DNA of 64,000 nt from Paraspadella gotoi. Taxonomy: Eukaryota; Chaetognatha. Where the stretch lies: contig JBJCIZ010000016.1 in NCBI GenBank assembly GCA_051294375.1, positions 31,726 to 95,725 on the forward strand. The letters run 5' to 3'. The position numbers and the translations under genes are program-made. Shown piece after piece: positions 1-12,800 of the stretch. A model generated the notes under the pieces. The model searched no databases. It was not told the DNA's origin and saw only the letters and a program-made list of their open reading frames with translations. Each line of letters begins with the position of its first letter. The first letter of the stretch is position 1.

Positions 1-26
1 GTTTTTTATAACTAATTAATTTTTAT

Positions 27-769
27 TCGGATCTGCTTATCAGCAGATTCTGACTATAATTCACTTTGTCGGTCCGTCGGTCCAACCCCAAAATCAAATT
101 TTTTTTATCATATCAGAACATTGAATTATAATAAATTATGCAAAAAAATTATGTCTGTCTGTCCATCCTCCCTTAGCATTAAACTCCAATTACTCGTGTT
201 TGGTTGGATGGAATGGAATGATATTTTGTGTGTGGGTAGGAGAAAGTGTGTGATTGAGCTGGATATAAATTTTCAATGGAATCGTGCTAGTAGAAGTGAG
301 TTTAAATAGAAAAAACAAAAGTCATATTTACTTGAAGTATTTTTACTTACATTTATTCATAATTATTTTATTTATTAAAAATTGGATAGATGAAATGAAA
401 TTTAGTGTGTGGGTAAGAAAGTATGTGGATTAAGCTGAATATTAATTTTTGATGGAATTGTATGAGTGGAAAAAAGTTGAATATAAAACTAAAAGACAAT
501 TATTTGAATATTTTAAAGTTTTTCTTCTCTCTATCTCTCTGATTGATTGATTGATCGATTGTTTGACCAAATTATGCCAGTTGACAAAATTATGCCCGTT
601 GACCAAATTATGCCCGTTGACCAAGTTAAGCGCAGCTACTCAAAATGTTTTTTTATAGATTTATTAAGAAGTCAGTTATGATTTGTTATGTTACAATTTG
701 TTATGATCTGTTAAGATCACAAATTGAAAGTCAGAAAAAATTACTGTGACTTATCAAGCAGATCCGATG
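27..769. mobile_element. MITE-like non-coding element with short terminal inverted repeats
   Basis: The left end near 27 (CGGATCTGCTTAT) is matched in inverted form near 756-769 (AAGCAGATCCG), giving imperfect TIRs of about 12-13 bp around 743 bp of AT-rich DNA. The body holds two diverged copies of a segment of about 135 bp (roughly 206-340 and 386-520), each with the words GTGTGTGGGTA and GGAAT. No coding potential is visible; the 62-codon frame at 121 has no recognisable content. I infer a non-autonomous DNA element. No target-site duplication was found by eye. Confidence 0.4.
564..625 (+). repeat. 18 bp tandem repeat, about 3.4 copies
   Basis: The unit GACCAAATTATGCCCGTT repeats with single-base differences. 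It directly follows a short GATT microsatellite at about 541-560. Both lie inside the TIR-bounded element at 27-769. Confidence 0.8.
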
Positions 770-1200
770 TTTGCTCAAACTTATTTATTATTTATTTATA
801 AATAAAAATTAAAATATTTTTTCAACAGTTATTTATTATTATTAAAAACAGATTCATAGAGCGCATAAAAGTAAGCTTTAAAATTCTAATTTATTTTATA
901 TTTTAATATTAAGCCATTTAAAAATATAAAAAAAATCTAATTATAATACAATCATATTTATGATTTTTTAGTTCTTATCTACAAAAAATTTTAAATTGAT
1001 TAAATTCAATTAAAAAAATTTAATTAGCTTATTATTGTTAGCTAAAAGCAAAACATTTTTTTAACAAATTTAATAATTAATTTTAATTTTTTAATTATTC
1101 TTAATTGTAACTAGAATACAAAACATAAGCACATTAAAACATAAAATTGGTATTAATAAAGAATATACAGCTTTTAACCAAACTTTCTTGCATGTTCAAT
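770..1200. other. AT-rich spacer and 3' flank of the OTU/recombinase gene
   Basis: Very AT-rich sequence without a supportable gene. It lies downstream of the stop codon of the minus-strand ORF, so it should hold the 3' UTR. I see no perfect AATAAA on the minus strand close to the stop. Confidence 0.5.
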
Positions 1201-4200
1201 TTAACAATCTTCATCACAATCACGAAATTGAGAAACAGTATTAGTCTCATTTTTTCTTTGCTGAGCTTTGATACGATTGCGACATTTGTTTAAGCGTACA
1301 TTTCTTTGACGAGCTGTTTCTTTAGCTTGTGGTACAATGTATTCTACATTATAATCTTCACACAAAGTTTTAATTTTTAATTCTGTTTCGTCCATTTTTC
1401 TAACTCTCTTTTTTTTCATAAAATAATTAATACGGTCAGTAAATGACTTTTGACCACTTCCAAACTGTTGAGAAGACTTAAAATCAGATAAATCATCATC
1501 ATTATCAACAGAATCAAACTCTTCAGAATGTGTAGTGTCACCGTGCTCTTGCACGTTTTTTAATTCTCGTTTTCTTTTATTAGGTCTTGAAATAAGAGAA
1601 TTAACAAAAACTCCTGCAGTTTTTGAAATATCTGATGTAGTTAACCTATAACTTTCTTCCGCGCAGATTTCAGAGTGCTGCATGTGTTCAGTAACTGAAT
1701 GCATCGTTAGATTAGCTTTGGCAGCATGTGGATCAATTAGGCAAGCTGCTAATTGCCTTTCTTTAGAGACAGTCTCAACATAAATTCTCCAAAATGAGGG
1801 TGAAAAAGTAATGCAGAGTGCTTCACAAGCAGTTTTCAAAGACATTTCTAATTCTTTCCTCAAAGGAGCTTTCCCAACACTATTGACAAAAAAAACCGAT
1901 TCATTTATGATCAAACCATTTCGTTTCAATTTCATTTTCAGATTTTGCAACCCAATTAAATAATTTTTTAAAAATGAAAGTTTAAAAACTGGCCATATTA
2001 TGCATGTTGCGCGAAAATGACTGGTAACTTCTTTTTTCCTAGGCCGGATAAAATGGGTATTTTTATTTTGCAGTTGACCAAAAACTACAATGAATTCATC
2101 ATCAACGGAAGTTTTTTGTTCAAAATCTTCAATTGCTTTCATGATATCTGGAACACTGATAGAGGTACTGTCAGAAGATCTTGAGACATTAAAAAATAGA
2201 AAAATTAAATAAACAACTCCTACAACTAATGTGACGAACGGCTTGTAATCATCCAAATCATCAAAATTTTGATTGGCCCAAATTCTACCAACTTCATCGA
2301 ACTCATCGCCATGAAATAACAAAGAATATTCTTCAGTAGAGAAATTTTCTATTTGTTGGGCTCTACTGTTTTTTTTTGCTGCATTATGATCAGCGTAAAA
2401 CTGGGTTATGGGATGAAAAAGAGTTTTCAACTCAATGAAATTTTCTTCAAATTTACTAGATTTTGGTAACCATTTACCAGCCATTAAAAAAGTATTAAAT
2501 TTTCTTAGACAAGATATGTTGGAAAAATAGCTATGCTTCTTTCTACCATTTTTGACAAGGACAAGTAAAAATTCAGAAATCATCGATAAATCTTCAACTG
2601 CTGATAAAATATCCATTGTCTGATGATTGGCAAAGCCTTTTGATGTACAAACAAAAGATAAAAAACGAGCAACATTATTTATTGTGTAGTTTGTTCTGAC
2701 TTGTATATGAGCAATTTTTTTAGCATCTGTAATCAGGTTACTTTGATTGACACGCCAATATTGTTTTAAATGATAAGAAAAAGATACTGGAAAACCGAGA
2801 GCTGATTGATATCTGAGATCCAAAATCAATTCTTTTAGACTTTCATCTATTTTTAGTATTTGATTAATCCCCTTCTCAATAGGTTTATATTGAGTTCCGG
2901 ACACCTCATCCCAAAGCTCATCAAGCTCATCAATATTATTTGGTCTAAAAAATCCACTTAATTCATTAAAGTTAATATCTTGGTCTCTATTAACTTCTTC
3001 TCGAACTATCACTTCTTTAAGAAGTTGATTTAAAGCTTCATTACAAACGGGATTAGTCATTTTCATTTCTTTGATTTCAGAATAAACAGTTTGGGCTTGT
3101 TCCTCAATAGGAAAACTTGTGTTCATCTCTTTATTCATTGGTAATGTTTTTTGCAATTTTTTATTAGTGCCACTAATGTTATTTTGTGAAACAATTTTGG
3201 GGGAAGAATTCGCATCTAGTTTAGCAATATCAAAATCTAAAGAAGTAAAAGAACCATCGCCAAAAACAGTAATATTTTCAATTATTATTTCATCAGAAGA
3301 ATCATCCTTTTCTTCTGCTTGATTCTTTTTGGTTTTTTTGACAATTAACCTTTTTTGAGAGGAATGTGAAGCAAGCAAATCTTTAGAAGAACAAGATGCA
3401 ATTGCTACAGAATCACTAACAACAAAATCATTGTTGTTTTTTTCAATATTTGAGTCAAGTGAAGAACAAACTTTAGAATGAGTTTCGGAAGTGAAAAAAT
3501 CTGATGTGTTTGGCAAGTCATGTTCCAAAACTGTTTCAAGGACAGTTTCAGTCAAATTATCGAAATTTAATGTTTTTGTACTAACTTGGGGATTTTTTAA
3601 ATCAACAGCATGTAAAATTTGTGAGGAACAATTTTCTTTTATTCCATCTATTATAATTGATAGTTTCTCTTGTGATACACGTTTACTTTTGGCAGTAATT
3701 TTGGGACATTCGATTAAGTTTTTTAATCGCACATTGAAAAACGTTACAAATTTATTTCCCATCTTTGGTGGACATTCAAGAGAATTTTTAATTTCACCAA
3801 CAGATTTGTCATAAATGTCTTCTTTTCCAATTATTGTTATCGGAAATAATGAATCAAAGTGAGAACGATATTCAATTGCAGAATCATCACCTCCGGTTTG
3901 GAGCAAAAATATGGGATGTAATGCTTTTTTCTCCAAACATTGATGATATATTTCGTGCAAAGATACTTCGTTGGTGACCGATATTCTTATGATTATAAAA
4001 CGAACCATAAGCACAATGCTAAGAGCAACGAAATCTAATTCTGATATTTCTAAAGCAGAAAATTTTTCCACATAGTTCTTTTTAATATCAATCCCTGCAA
4101 CACCCAAATGTGGATAATCTACAAGCAGTTGCGACTCAATCATACCGTTCCAATGACCCAAATTAAACGTTTTGACTGCTAATCTTAAATCAATGACCCT

Positions 4201-5167
4201 TTGAATGTAGAACTCTGAATCTGGTTCGATCTGAGGAGTAAAATGTTTTATAATTGAATGATAACCACAATGTCCATCTTTATTGCAAGAAAGAATTACA
4301 AATGGAAATTTTATATCATTTATTATTAACAGATTAACATTTTTATAACAGAATAATGATCTTTCATTCAGAGATTCCATGCGCTCTTTATCTTTTAAAA
4401 TTGTAGTTATTATGTCCTGACAATTTTGTATAATGTTAGGACTTAGGCTCAATGTGTCTATATTTTCTAAATCCTTTGGAGTAGAGGTTGGAATATGTTT
4501 AATTGGAGTTAGTGTCAAATCATCAGAAGGATCTGGAAATGAGCGAATCCCATCAATTTCATATTTTTCAACCAACCTTTTCAAATAAGTTTTAAAAGTG
4601 CTTTTAATTATTTTTTTTGGAACTAAATTTATGCTAGTTAAAATTTGATTGCCATCAGATATTAATAATTTAGTGACCTCACTGTTGCAGGTTAGTTCAA
4701 TTTCGTCATCAACTTTGCTAAATTTCAGAACTGCAGGGTTTTCCTTTAGCAATAATTTTTTTGCAATTGACCAATGGCGGTTTAAAAAAAATTCTTTTAA
4801 AAAATTGCTTTCTCGTAATGACTTTGCTAAAAAAATCTTTTCATAGTGTGATTGAAAAGCAGTTGTTGCATGTAAAATTGGTTCATTTTCATCATCAGTA
4901 CTACCTTTGCCTACTGGTTCTACTGTTTCTACGTTACTTTCATTCACGGGATTGGGTTGACTATCTTCTTCAACATCAGAATCAACCAACATTTCTCCAG
5001 ATTTTGATGTTGGAAGTTTAAATGGATATTGAAATTGGCCCAAAACATTTACCATTTTAACTTTACGACTATCCATTTCATTGTCACATAGATGCTTTTG
5101 CAAATACTCTTTTGCAAACAATTTTTCCATACCACAAGTAATAGAGATTGAATTGGATTCGACAAAG
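1201..5167 (-). CDS. OTU-type cysteine protease / tyrosine-recombinase-like fusion protein (large 3' exon)
   Basis: An uninterrupted ORF runs from ATG at 5130 to the stop at 1201 (1,309 residues, numbered from that ATG). An OTU-like protease domain spans about residues 275-430: DGHC gives D285 and C288, and the SHFDS motif gives H424, the usual Asp/Cys/His layout. A long acidic, Ser-rich linker follows (about 440-700). The C-terminal part resembles tyrosine recombinases: an arm-like helical region near 790-960, then R984 (FNVSR), R1115 (FWRIYVET), H1152 (EHMQHS) and Y1161 (ESYRL), matching the R..R..H..Y order. The second arginine lacks the usual HxxR histidine. Basic stretches near the C-terminus (RPNKRKRE, KKKRVRK) suggest nuclear location. 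The frame stays open upstream to an acceptor-like TTAATGCAG at 5168, so this is probably the last exon of a longer gene (see 15326-16986). It is likely a domesticated or still mobile Crypton-like protein. The OTU and recombinase calls rest on motifs read by eye. Confidence 0.75.
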
Positions 5168-5399
5168 CTGCATTAAAAAATAAGCCCCAGTAAACAAAAT
5201 ATTTTTAAAAAACGAAAATAATAATCTATGATTATAAATTTATGATTCAAAAGATACTATTCTATAATTTGAAAATGAAATAATAATCATATTTTTAAGC
5301 TTTAATTCTATTTTTATAATTAATTCAAAAATGAAATTTTATGACGGAAAATATAACAATTTTAAATTCTCCCCCAAAAAATATATTATCATTTTAATA

Positions 5400-6337
5400 A
5401 CATTATTATGATTCCAAATATAACACATACAATCTCAAAAATATAATTCGATGATATTAAAAATTTAATATAGTAAATTCTAAATTATGATTTTAAAAAT
5501 ATGATTTTATGATTTAAAAAAAATGATTTTATGATTTAAAAAAAATGATTTTATGATTTGAAATAAGAGAATAATATTTAATAGGTTTTCAAAGCATAAA
5601 ATCATATTTTTCAAAGCATAAAATCATATTTTTCAAAGCATAAAATCATATTTTTCAAATCAAAATCATATTTTTCAAATCAAAATCATATTTTTCAAAT
5701 CAAAATCATATTTTTCAAATCAAAATCATATTTTTCAATAACATTATATTTATTAACATAGAATTGTATTTGTGTTATCATGAAAAGTTTTTTGTAAGAT
5801 ATTATATTGATATGTTGATATTACATAGTCATATATTTTTATTATTAATTAGTACTATTTAATGTTGGTCTCAAAGAATCAAAACGGTTTTTTGAAAGTT
5901 ACAATTATATTTTTAAAATCAATCATATTTTTTTAATAAGAGAATAATATTAATATGTTTTAAAATAATAAATCATTTTTAAAGTCATATTTTTAAAATT
6001 ATAGAATCATATTTTTAAAATTATAGAGTCATATTTTTATAATTATAAAATCATATTTTTCAAATCATAAAATCATATTTTTCAAATCATAAAATCATAT
6101 TTTTCAATAACAAAATTATAAAAAATAGAATTGTATTTATGTTATCATGAAAAGTTTTTTTTAAGATATTATATTTTTTTCAAGCCACATGATATTACAT
6201 AGTCAAATATTTTTGTTATTAAATAGTACTATTTAACGTTTACCTCAAAGAATCAAAACGGGTTTTTGAAGCTTACAATTATATTTTTCAAATCATAAAA
6301 TCGTATTTTTCAAATCGTATTTTTCAAATCGTATTTT
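5400..6337 (-). repeat. AT-rich satellite, first block (reverse orientation)
   Basis: Tandem copies of a word of about 21 bp (AAATCATAAAATCATATTTTTC) are punctuated by a conserved 'CAAAACGG' block (near 5880 and 6252). The block includes the palindrome TTAAATAGTACTATTTAA. The array ends in a 25 N gap. Confidence 0.9.
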
Positions 6338-6362
6338 NNNNNNNNNNNNNNNNNNNNNNNNN
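6338..6362. other. Assembly gap (25 N)
   Basis: A run of N marks a scaffold join exactly where the satellite switches strand orientation. Confidence 0.99.
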
Positions 6363-9300
6363 CAAAAAAACCGTTTTGATTTTTTGAACAGATATTAAAT
6401 AGCACTATTTAATTAAAAAATATATGACTATGTAATATCATTTTGGTTTCAAAAAAATATAATATTTACAAAAAACTTTTCATGATAACAAAATACAATT
6501 CTATGTTAATAATTATTATGTTATTGAAAATATGATTTTATGATTTGAAAAATATGATTTTGATTTGAAAAATATGATTTTGATTTGAAAAATATGATTT
6601 TATAATTTTTACAATATGATTTTATAATTTGAAAAATATGATTTTATAATTTTTATATTATGATTTTATAATTTTAAAAATATGATTTTATGTTTTAAAA
6701 ATATGATTTTTAAAAATATAATTATAACTTCAGAAAAACCGTTTTGATTCTTTTGAGACCAACATTAAATAGTACTATTTAATAATAAAATATGACTATG
6801 TAATATTATTTTGGCTTCAAAAAAATATAATATCTTACAAAAAAGTTTTAATTATAACATAAATACAATTCTATATTAATAATTAAAATGTTATTGAAAA
6901 TCTGATTTTATGATTAAAAATATTATTTGAAAAATATGATTTTATAATTTGAAAAAATATGATTTTATAATTTGAAAAATATGATTTATAATTTGAAAAA
7001 TATGATTTTATAATTTGAAAAATATGATTTTATAATTTGAAAATATGATTTTATAATTTTGAAAAATATGATTTTATAATTTGAAATATATTTTATATAT
7101 TTATAGTTTTAAAAATAGGATTTTATAATTTGAAAAAATATGGTTTTTATGATTTGAAAAATATGATTTTATGAATATTAAAACCTATTAAATAGTATTC
7201 TTTTATTTAAAAAATATTGTGATTTAAAAAATATGATTATGATTTTAAAAGTATAATTTATAACCTTCAAAAAACCGTTTTGATTCCTTGAAACCAACAT
7301 TAAATAGCACTATTTAATAATAAAAATATATGATTATGTAATATCATTTGGTTTCAAGAAAATATAATATCTTAAAAAAAACCTTTCATGAAAACATAAA
7401 TACAATTCTATGTTAATATTTATAATGTTATTAAAAAATATGAATTTATGATTTGAAAAATATGATTTTATGATTGAAAACCTATTAAATATTTATTCTC
7501 TTATTAAATGAATATGATTATGATTTTAAAAATATAATTGTAATCTTCAAAAAACCGTTTTGATTCTTTGAGACCAACATTAAATAATACTATTTAATTA
7601 TAAAAATATATTATTATGTAATATCATTTTGGCTTCAAAAAATATAATATCTTTATAATATCTTTCATGATAACATAAATACAATTCTATGTTAATAATT
7701 ATAATGTTATTGAAAAATATAATTTTATGATTTGAAAAATAGGATTTTATGATTTGAAAATAGGATTTTATGATTTGAAAAAATAGGGAGTGGTCTTTTC
7801 ATACAATTGAAACATTCTTTGAAATATTATACCACTTCATTGATAGGGAAGCCAGGTTCACTGGAGTGAATAAATGAGACTGTGAAAGAGTCTTGATTGA
7901 AAGCTTGCAGAAACCTGCTATGTTATTATCTTGTAAGTGTGATGGAGGCCTTAAACCACCAAAGCCTGTCCAAAGTCAGGGACAAGATAGCTTATTTATT
8001 AAATGAATGGATAATTTTTATATTTGGTTGTACCAATTTCATAGGATTTTATGATTTGAAAAATAGGATTTTATGATTTGAAAAATAGGATTTTATGATT
8101 TGAAAATATGATTTTATGATTTGAAAAATATGATTTTATGATTTGAAAAATATGATTTTATGATTTGAAAAATATGATTTTTTATGATATTAAAACCTAT
8201 TAAATAATATTTTTTTATTAAAAAAATATTGTGATTTAAAAATATATGATTATGATCTTTAAAAAGTATAATGTGTAACTTCAATAAAATAAAACCCGTT
8301 TTGGTTCCTTGAAACCAACATTAAATAGCACTATTTAATAATAAAAATATATGATTATGTAATATCATTTTGGTTTCAAGAAAATATAATATCTTAAAAA
8401 AAACCTTTCATGAAAACATAAATACAATTCTATGTTAATATTTATAATGTTATTAAAAATATGAATTTATGATTTGAAAAATATGATTTATGATTTGAAA
8501 AATAGGATTTTATGATTTGAAAAATATGATTTTTTTATGATATTAAAACCTATTAATAATATCTTTTTAAAAAAATATTGTGATTTAAAAAATATGATTA
8601 TGATTTTAAAAGTATAATTGTAAACCTTCAAAAAACCGTTTTGGTTCCTTGAAACCAACATTAAATAGCACTGTTTAATTATAAAAATATATTATTATGT
8701 AATATCATTTTGGCCTCAAAAAATATAATATCTTTATAATATCTTTCATGATGACATAAATACAATTCTATGTTAATAATTATAATGTTATTGAAAAATA
8801 CGATTTTATGATTTGAAAGATAGGATTTTATGATTTGAAAATATGATTTTTTATTTGAAAACCTAATAAATATTATTCTTTTATTAAAAAAATATGATTA
8901 TGATTTTAAAAATAAAATTGTAACATTCAAAAAACCGTTTTATTCTTTGAGACCAACATTAAATAATACCATTTAATAGTAAAAATATATGATTATGTAA
9001 TATTATTTTGGCCTCAAAAAAATATATCCTACAAAAACTTTTCATGATAGCATAAAATACAATTCTATGTTAATAATTATAATGTTATTGAAAAATATGA
9101 TTTTATGATTTGAAAATTACGATTTTATGATTTAAAAAATATGATTTTATGATTTGAAAAATATGATTTGAAAAATATGATTTTATGATTTGAAAAATAT
9201 GATTTTATGATTTGAAAAATATGATTTTATGATTTGAAAAATATGATTTTATGATTTGAAAAATATGATTTTATGATTTGAAAAATATGATTTTATGATT

Positions 9301-9868
9301 TGAAAAATATGATTTAAAGTTATGATTTTGTAATTTTAAGATGATTTTATCATTTAAGACTTATTAAATATTATTCTCTATTAAAAAAATATGATTATGA
9401 TTTTAAAAATATAATTGTAACCTTCAAAAAAACCGTTTTGATTCTTTGAGACCAACGTTAAATAGTACTATTTAATAATAAAAATATGACTATGTAATAT
9501 CATTTTGGCTTCAAAAAAATATATGTTACAAAAAATTTTTATGATAACATAAATACAATTCTATGATAATAATTATAATGTAATTGAAAATTATGATTTT
9601 ATGATTTGAAGAATATGATTTTATGATTTGAAAAATATGATTTTATGATTTCAAAATTATGATTTTATGATTTGAAAAATATGATTGATTTTATGATTTG
9701 AAAAATATGATTTTATGATTGAAAAATATGATTTTATGATTTGAAAAAATATGATTTTATGATTTGAAAAATATGATTTTATGATTTGAAAAATGATGAT
9801 TTTTAATCGATTTGAAAAATATTACGATTTGAAAAATACGATTTGAAAAATACGATTTGAAAAATACG
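6363..9868 (+). repeat. AT-rich satellite, forward block (left arm of the giant palindrome)
   Basis: The simple word ATGATTTTATGATTTGAAAA alternates with a longer conserved segment. That segment holds AACCGTTTTGATTC, the AGTACTATTTAAT palindrome, a 'TATGTAATATCATTTTGG' stretch and 'CATGATAACATAAATACAA'. Copies of the AACCGTTTTG block lie near 6370, 6738, 7272, 7553, 8298, 8636, 8933 and 9430, spaced 280-750 bp apart, so a higher-order repeat is present but irregular. No coding frame survives. Confidence 0.9.
7786..8045 (-). mobile_element. 260 bp dispersed repeat (copy 1)
   Basis: A less AT-rich segment interrupts the satellite. It matches the reverse complement of 11549-11817 almost exactly and of 21200-21463 with moderate divergence; weaker relatives lie near 26630-26765 and 28295-28400. 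Its ends read GGGAGTGGTCTTTTCATACA and TTGGTTGTACCAATTTCATA. No ORF, tRNA box or clear TIR was seen; it is probably a SINE- or MITE-like element. Confidence 0.75.
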
Positions 9869-12800
9869 ATTGTCAAATCATAAAATCATATTTTTCAAAT
9901 CATAAAATCATAATTTTGAAATCATAAAATCATATTTTTCAAATCATAAAATCATATTCTTCAAATCATAAAATCATAATTTTCAATTACATTATAATTA
10001 TTATCATAGAATTGTATTTATGTTATCATAAAAAATTTTTTGTAACATATATTTTTTTGAAGCCAAAATGATATTACATAGTCATATTTTTATTATTAAA
10101 TAGTACTATTTAACGTTGGTCTCAAAGAATCAAAACGGTTTTTTGAAGGTTACAATTATATTTTTAAAATCATAATCATATTTTTTTAATAAGAGAATAA
10201 TATTTAATAAGTCTTAAAATGATAAAATCATTCTTAAAATTACAAAATCATAACTTTAAAATCATATTTTTCAAATCATAAAATCATATTTTTCAAATCA
10301 TAAAATCATATTTTTCAAATCATAAAATCATATTTTTCAAATCATAAAATCATATTTTTCAAATCATAAAATCATATTTTTCAAATCATAAAATCATATT
10401 TTTCAAATCATAAAATCATATTTTTCAAATCATATTTTTCAAATCATAAAATCATATTTTTTAAATCATAAAATCGTAATTTTCAAATCATAAAATCATA
10501 TTTTTCAATAACATTATAATTATTAACATAGAATTGTATTTATGCTATCATGAAAAGTTTTTGTAGGATATATTTTTTTGAGGCCAAAATAATATTACAT
10601 AATCATATATTTTTACTATTAAATGGTATTATTTAATGTTGGTCTCAAAGAATAAAAACGGTTTTTTGAATGTTACAATTTTATTTTTAAAATCATAATC
10701 ATATTTTTTTAATAAAAGAATAATATTTATTAGGTTTTCAAATAAAAAATCATATTTTTCAAATCATAAAATCCTATCTTTCAAATCATAAAATCGTATT
10801 TTTCAATAACATTATAATTATTAACATAGAATTGTATTTATGTCATCATGAAAGATATTATAAAGATATTATATTTTTTGAGGCCAAAATGATATTACAT
10901 AATAATATATTTTTATAATTAAACAGTGCTATTTAATGTTGGTTTCAAGGAACCAAAACGGTTTTTTGAAGGTTACAATTATACTTTTAAAATCATAATC
11001 ATATTTTTTAAATCACAATATTTTTTTAAAAAGATATTATTAATAGGTTTTAATATCATAAAAAAATCATATTTTTCAAATCATAAAATCCTATTTTTCA
11101 AATCATAAATCATATTTTTCAAATCATAAATTCATATTTTTAATAACATTATAAATATTAACATAGAATTGTATTTATGTTTTCATGAAAGGTTTTTTTT
11201 AAGATATTATATTTTCTTGAAACCAAAATGATATTACATAATCATATATTTTTATTATTAAATAGTGCTATTTAATGTTGGTTTCAAGGAACCAAAACGG
11301 TCTTTATTGAAGTTACAGATTATACTTTTAAAGATCATAATCATATATTTTTAAATCACAATATTTTTTTAATAAAAAAATATTATTTAATAGGTTTTAA
11401 TATCATAAAAAAATCATATTTTTCAAATCATAAAATCATATTTTTCAAATCATAAAATCATATTTTTCAAATCATAAAATCATATTTTTCAAATCATAAA
11501 ATCCTATTTTTCAAATCATAAAATCCTATTTTTCAAATCATAAAATCCTATGAAATTGGTACAACCAAATATAAAAATTATCCATTCATTTAATAAATAA
11601 GCTATCTTGTCCCTGACTTTGGACAGGCTTTGGTGGTTTAAGGCCTCCATCACACTTACAAGATAATAACATAGCAGGTTTCTGCAAGCTTTCAATCAAG
11701 ACTCTTTCACAGTCTCATTTATTCACTCCCAGTGAACCTGGCTTCCCTATCAATGAAGTGGTATAATATTTCAAAGAATGTTTCAATTGTATGAAAAGAC
11801 CACTCCCTATTTTTCAAAATCATAAAATCCTATTTTTCAAATCATAAAATCCTATTTTTCAAATCATAAAATTATATTTTTCCATAACATTATAATTATT
11901 AACATAGAATTGTATTTATGTTATCATGAAAGATATTATAAAGATATTATATTTTTTGAAGCCAAAATGATATTACATAATAATATATTTTTATAATTAA
12001 ATAGTATTATTTAATGTTGGTCTCAAAGAATCAAAACGGTTTTTTGAAGATTACAATTATATTTTTAAAATCATAATCATATTCATTTAATAAGAGAATA
12101 ATATTTAATAGGTTTTCAAATCATAAAATCATATTTTTCAAATCATAAATTCATATTTTTTAATAACATTATAAATATTAACATAGAATTGTATTTATGT
12201 TTTCATGAAAGGTTTTTTTTAAGATATTATATTTTCTTGAAACCAAAATGATATTACATAATCATATATTTTTATTATTAAATAGTGCTATTTAATGTTG
12301 GTTTCAAGGAATCAAACGGTTTTTTGAAGGTTATAATTATACTTTTAAAATCATAATCATATTTTTTAAATCACAATATTTTTTTAATAAAAGAATACTA
12401 TTTAATAGGTTTTAATATCATAAAATCATATTTTTCAAATCATAAAACCATATTTTTCAAATTATAAAATCCTATTTTTAAAACTATAAAAATATATTTT
12501 TAAAATCATATTTTTCAAATTATAAAATCATATTTTTCAAATTATAAAATCATATTTTTCAAATTATAAAATCATATTTTTCAAATTATAAAATCATATT
12601 TTTCAAATTATAAAATCATATTTTTCAAATTATAAAATCATATTTTTCAAATTATAAAATCATATTTTTCAAATAATATTTTTTAAATCATAAAATCAGA
12701 TTTTTCAATAACATTTTAATTATTAATATAGAATTGTATTTATGTTATAATTAAAACTTTTTTGTAAGATATTATATTTTTTTGAAGCCAAAATAATATT

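Noticed and set aside
3119-3814. Plus-strand ORFs of 67 and 107 codons
   Set aside because: They are antisense shadows of the 1,309-codon minus-strand ORF.
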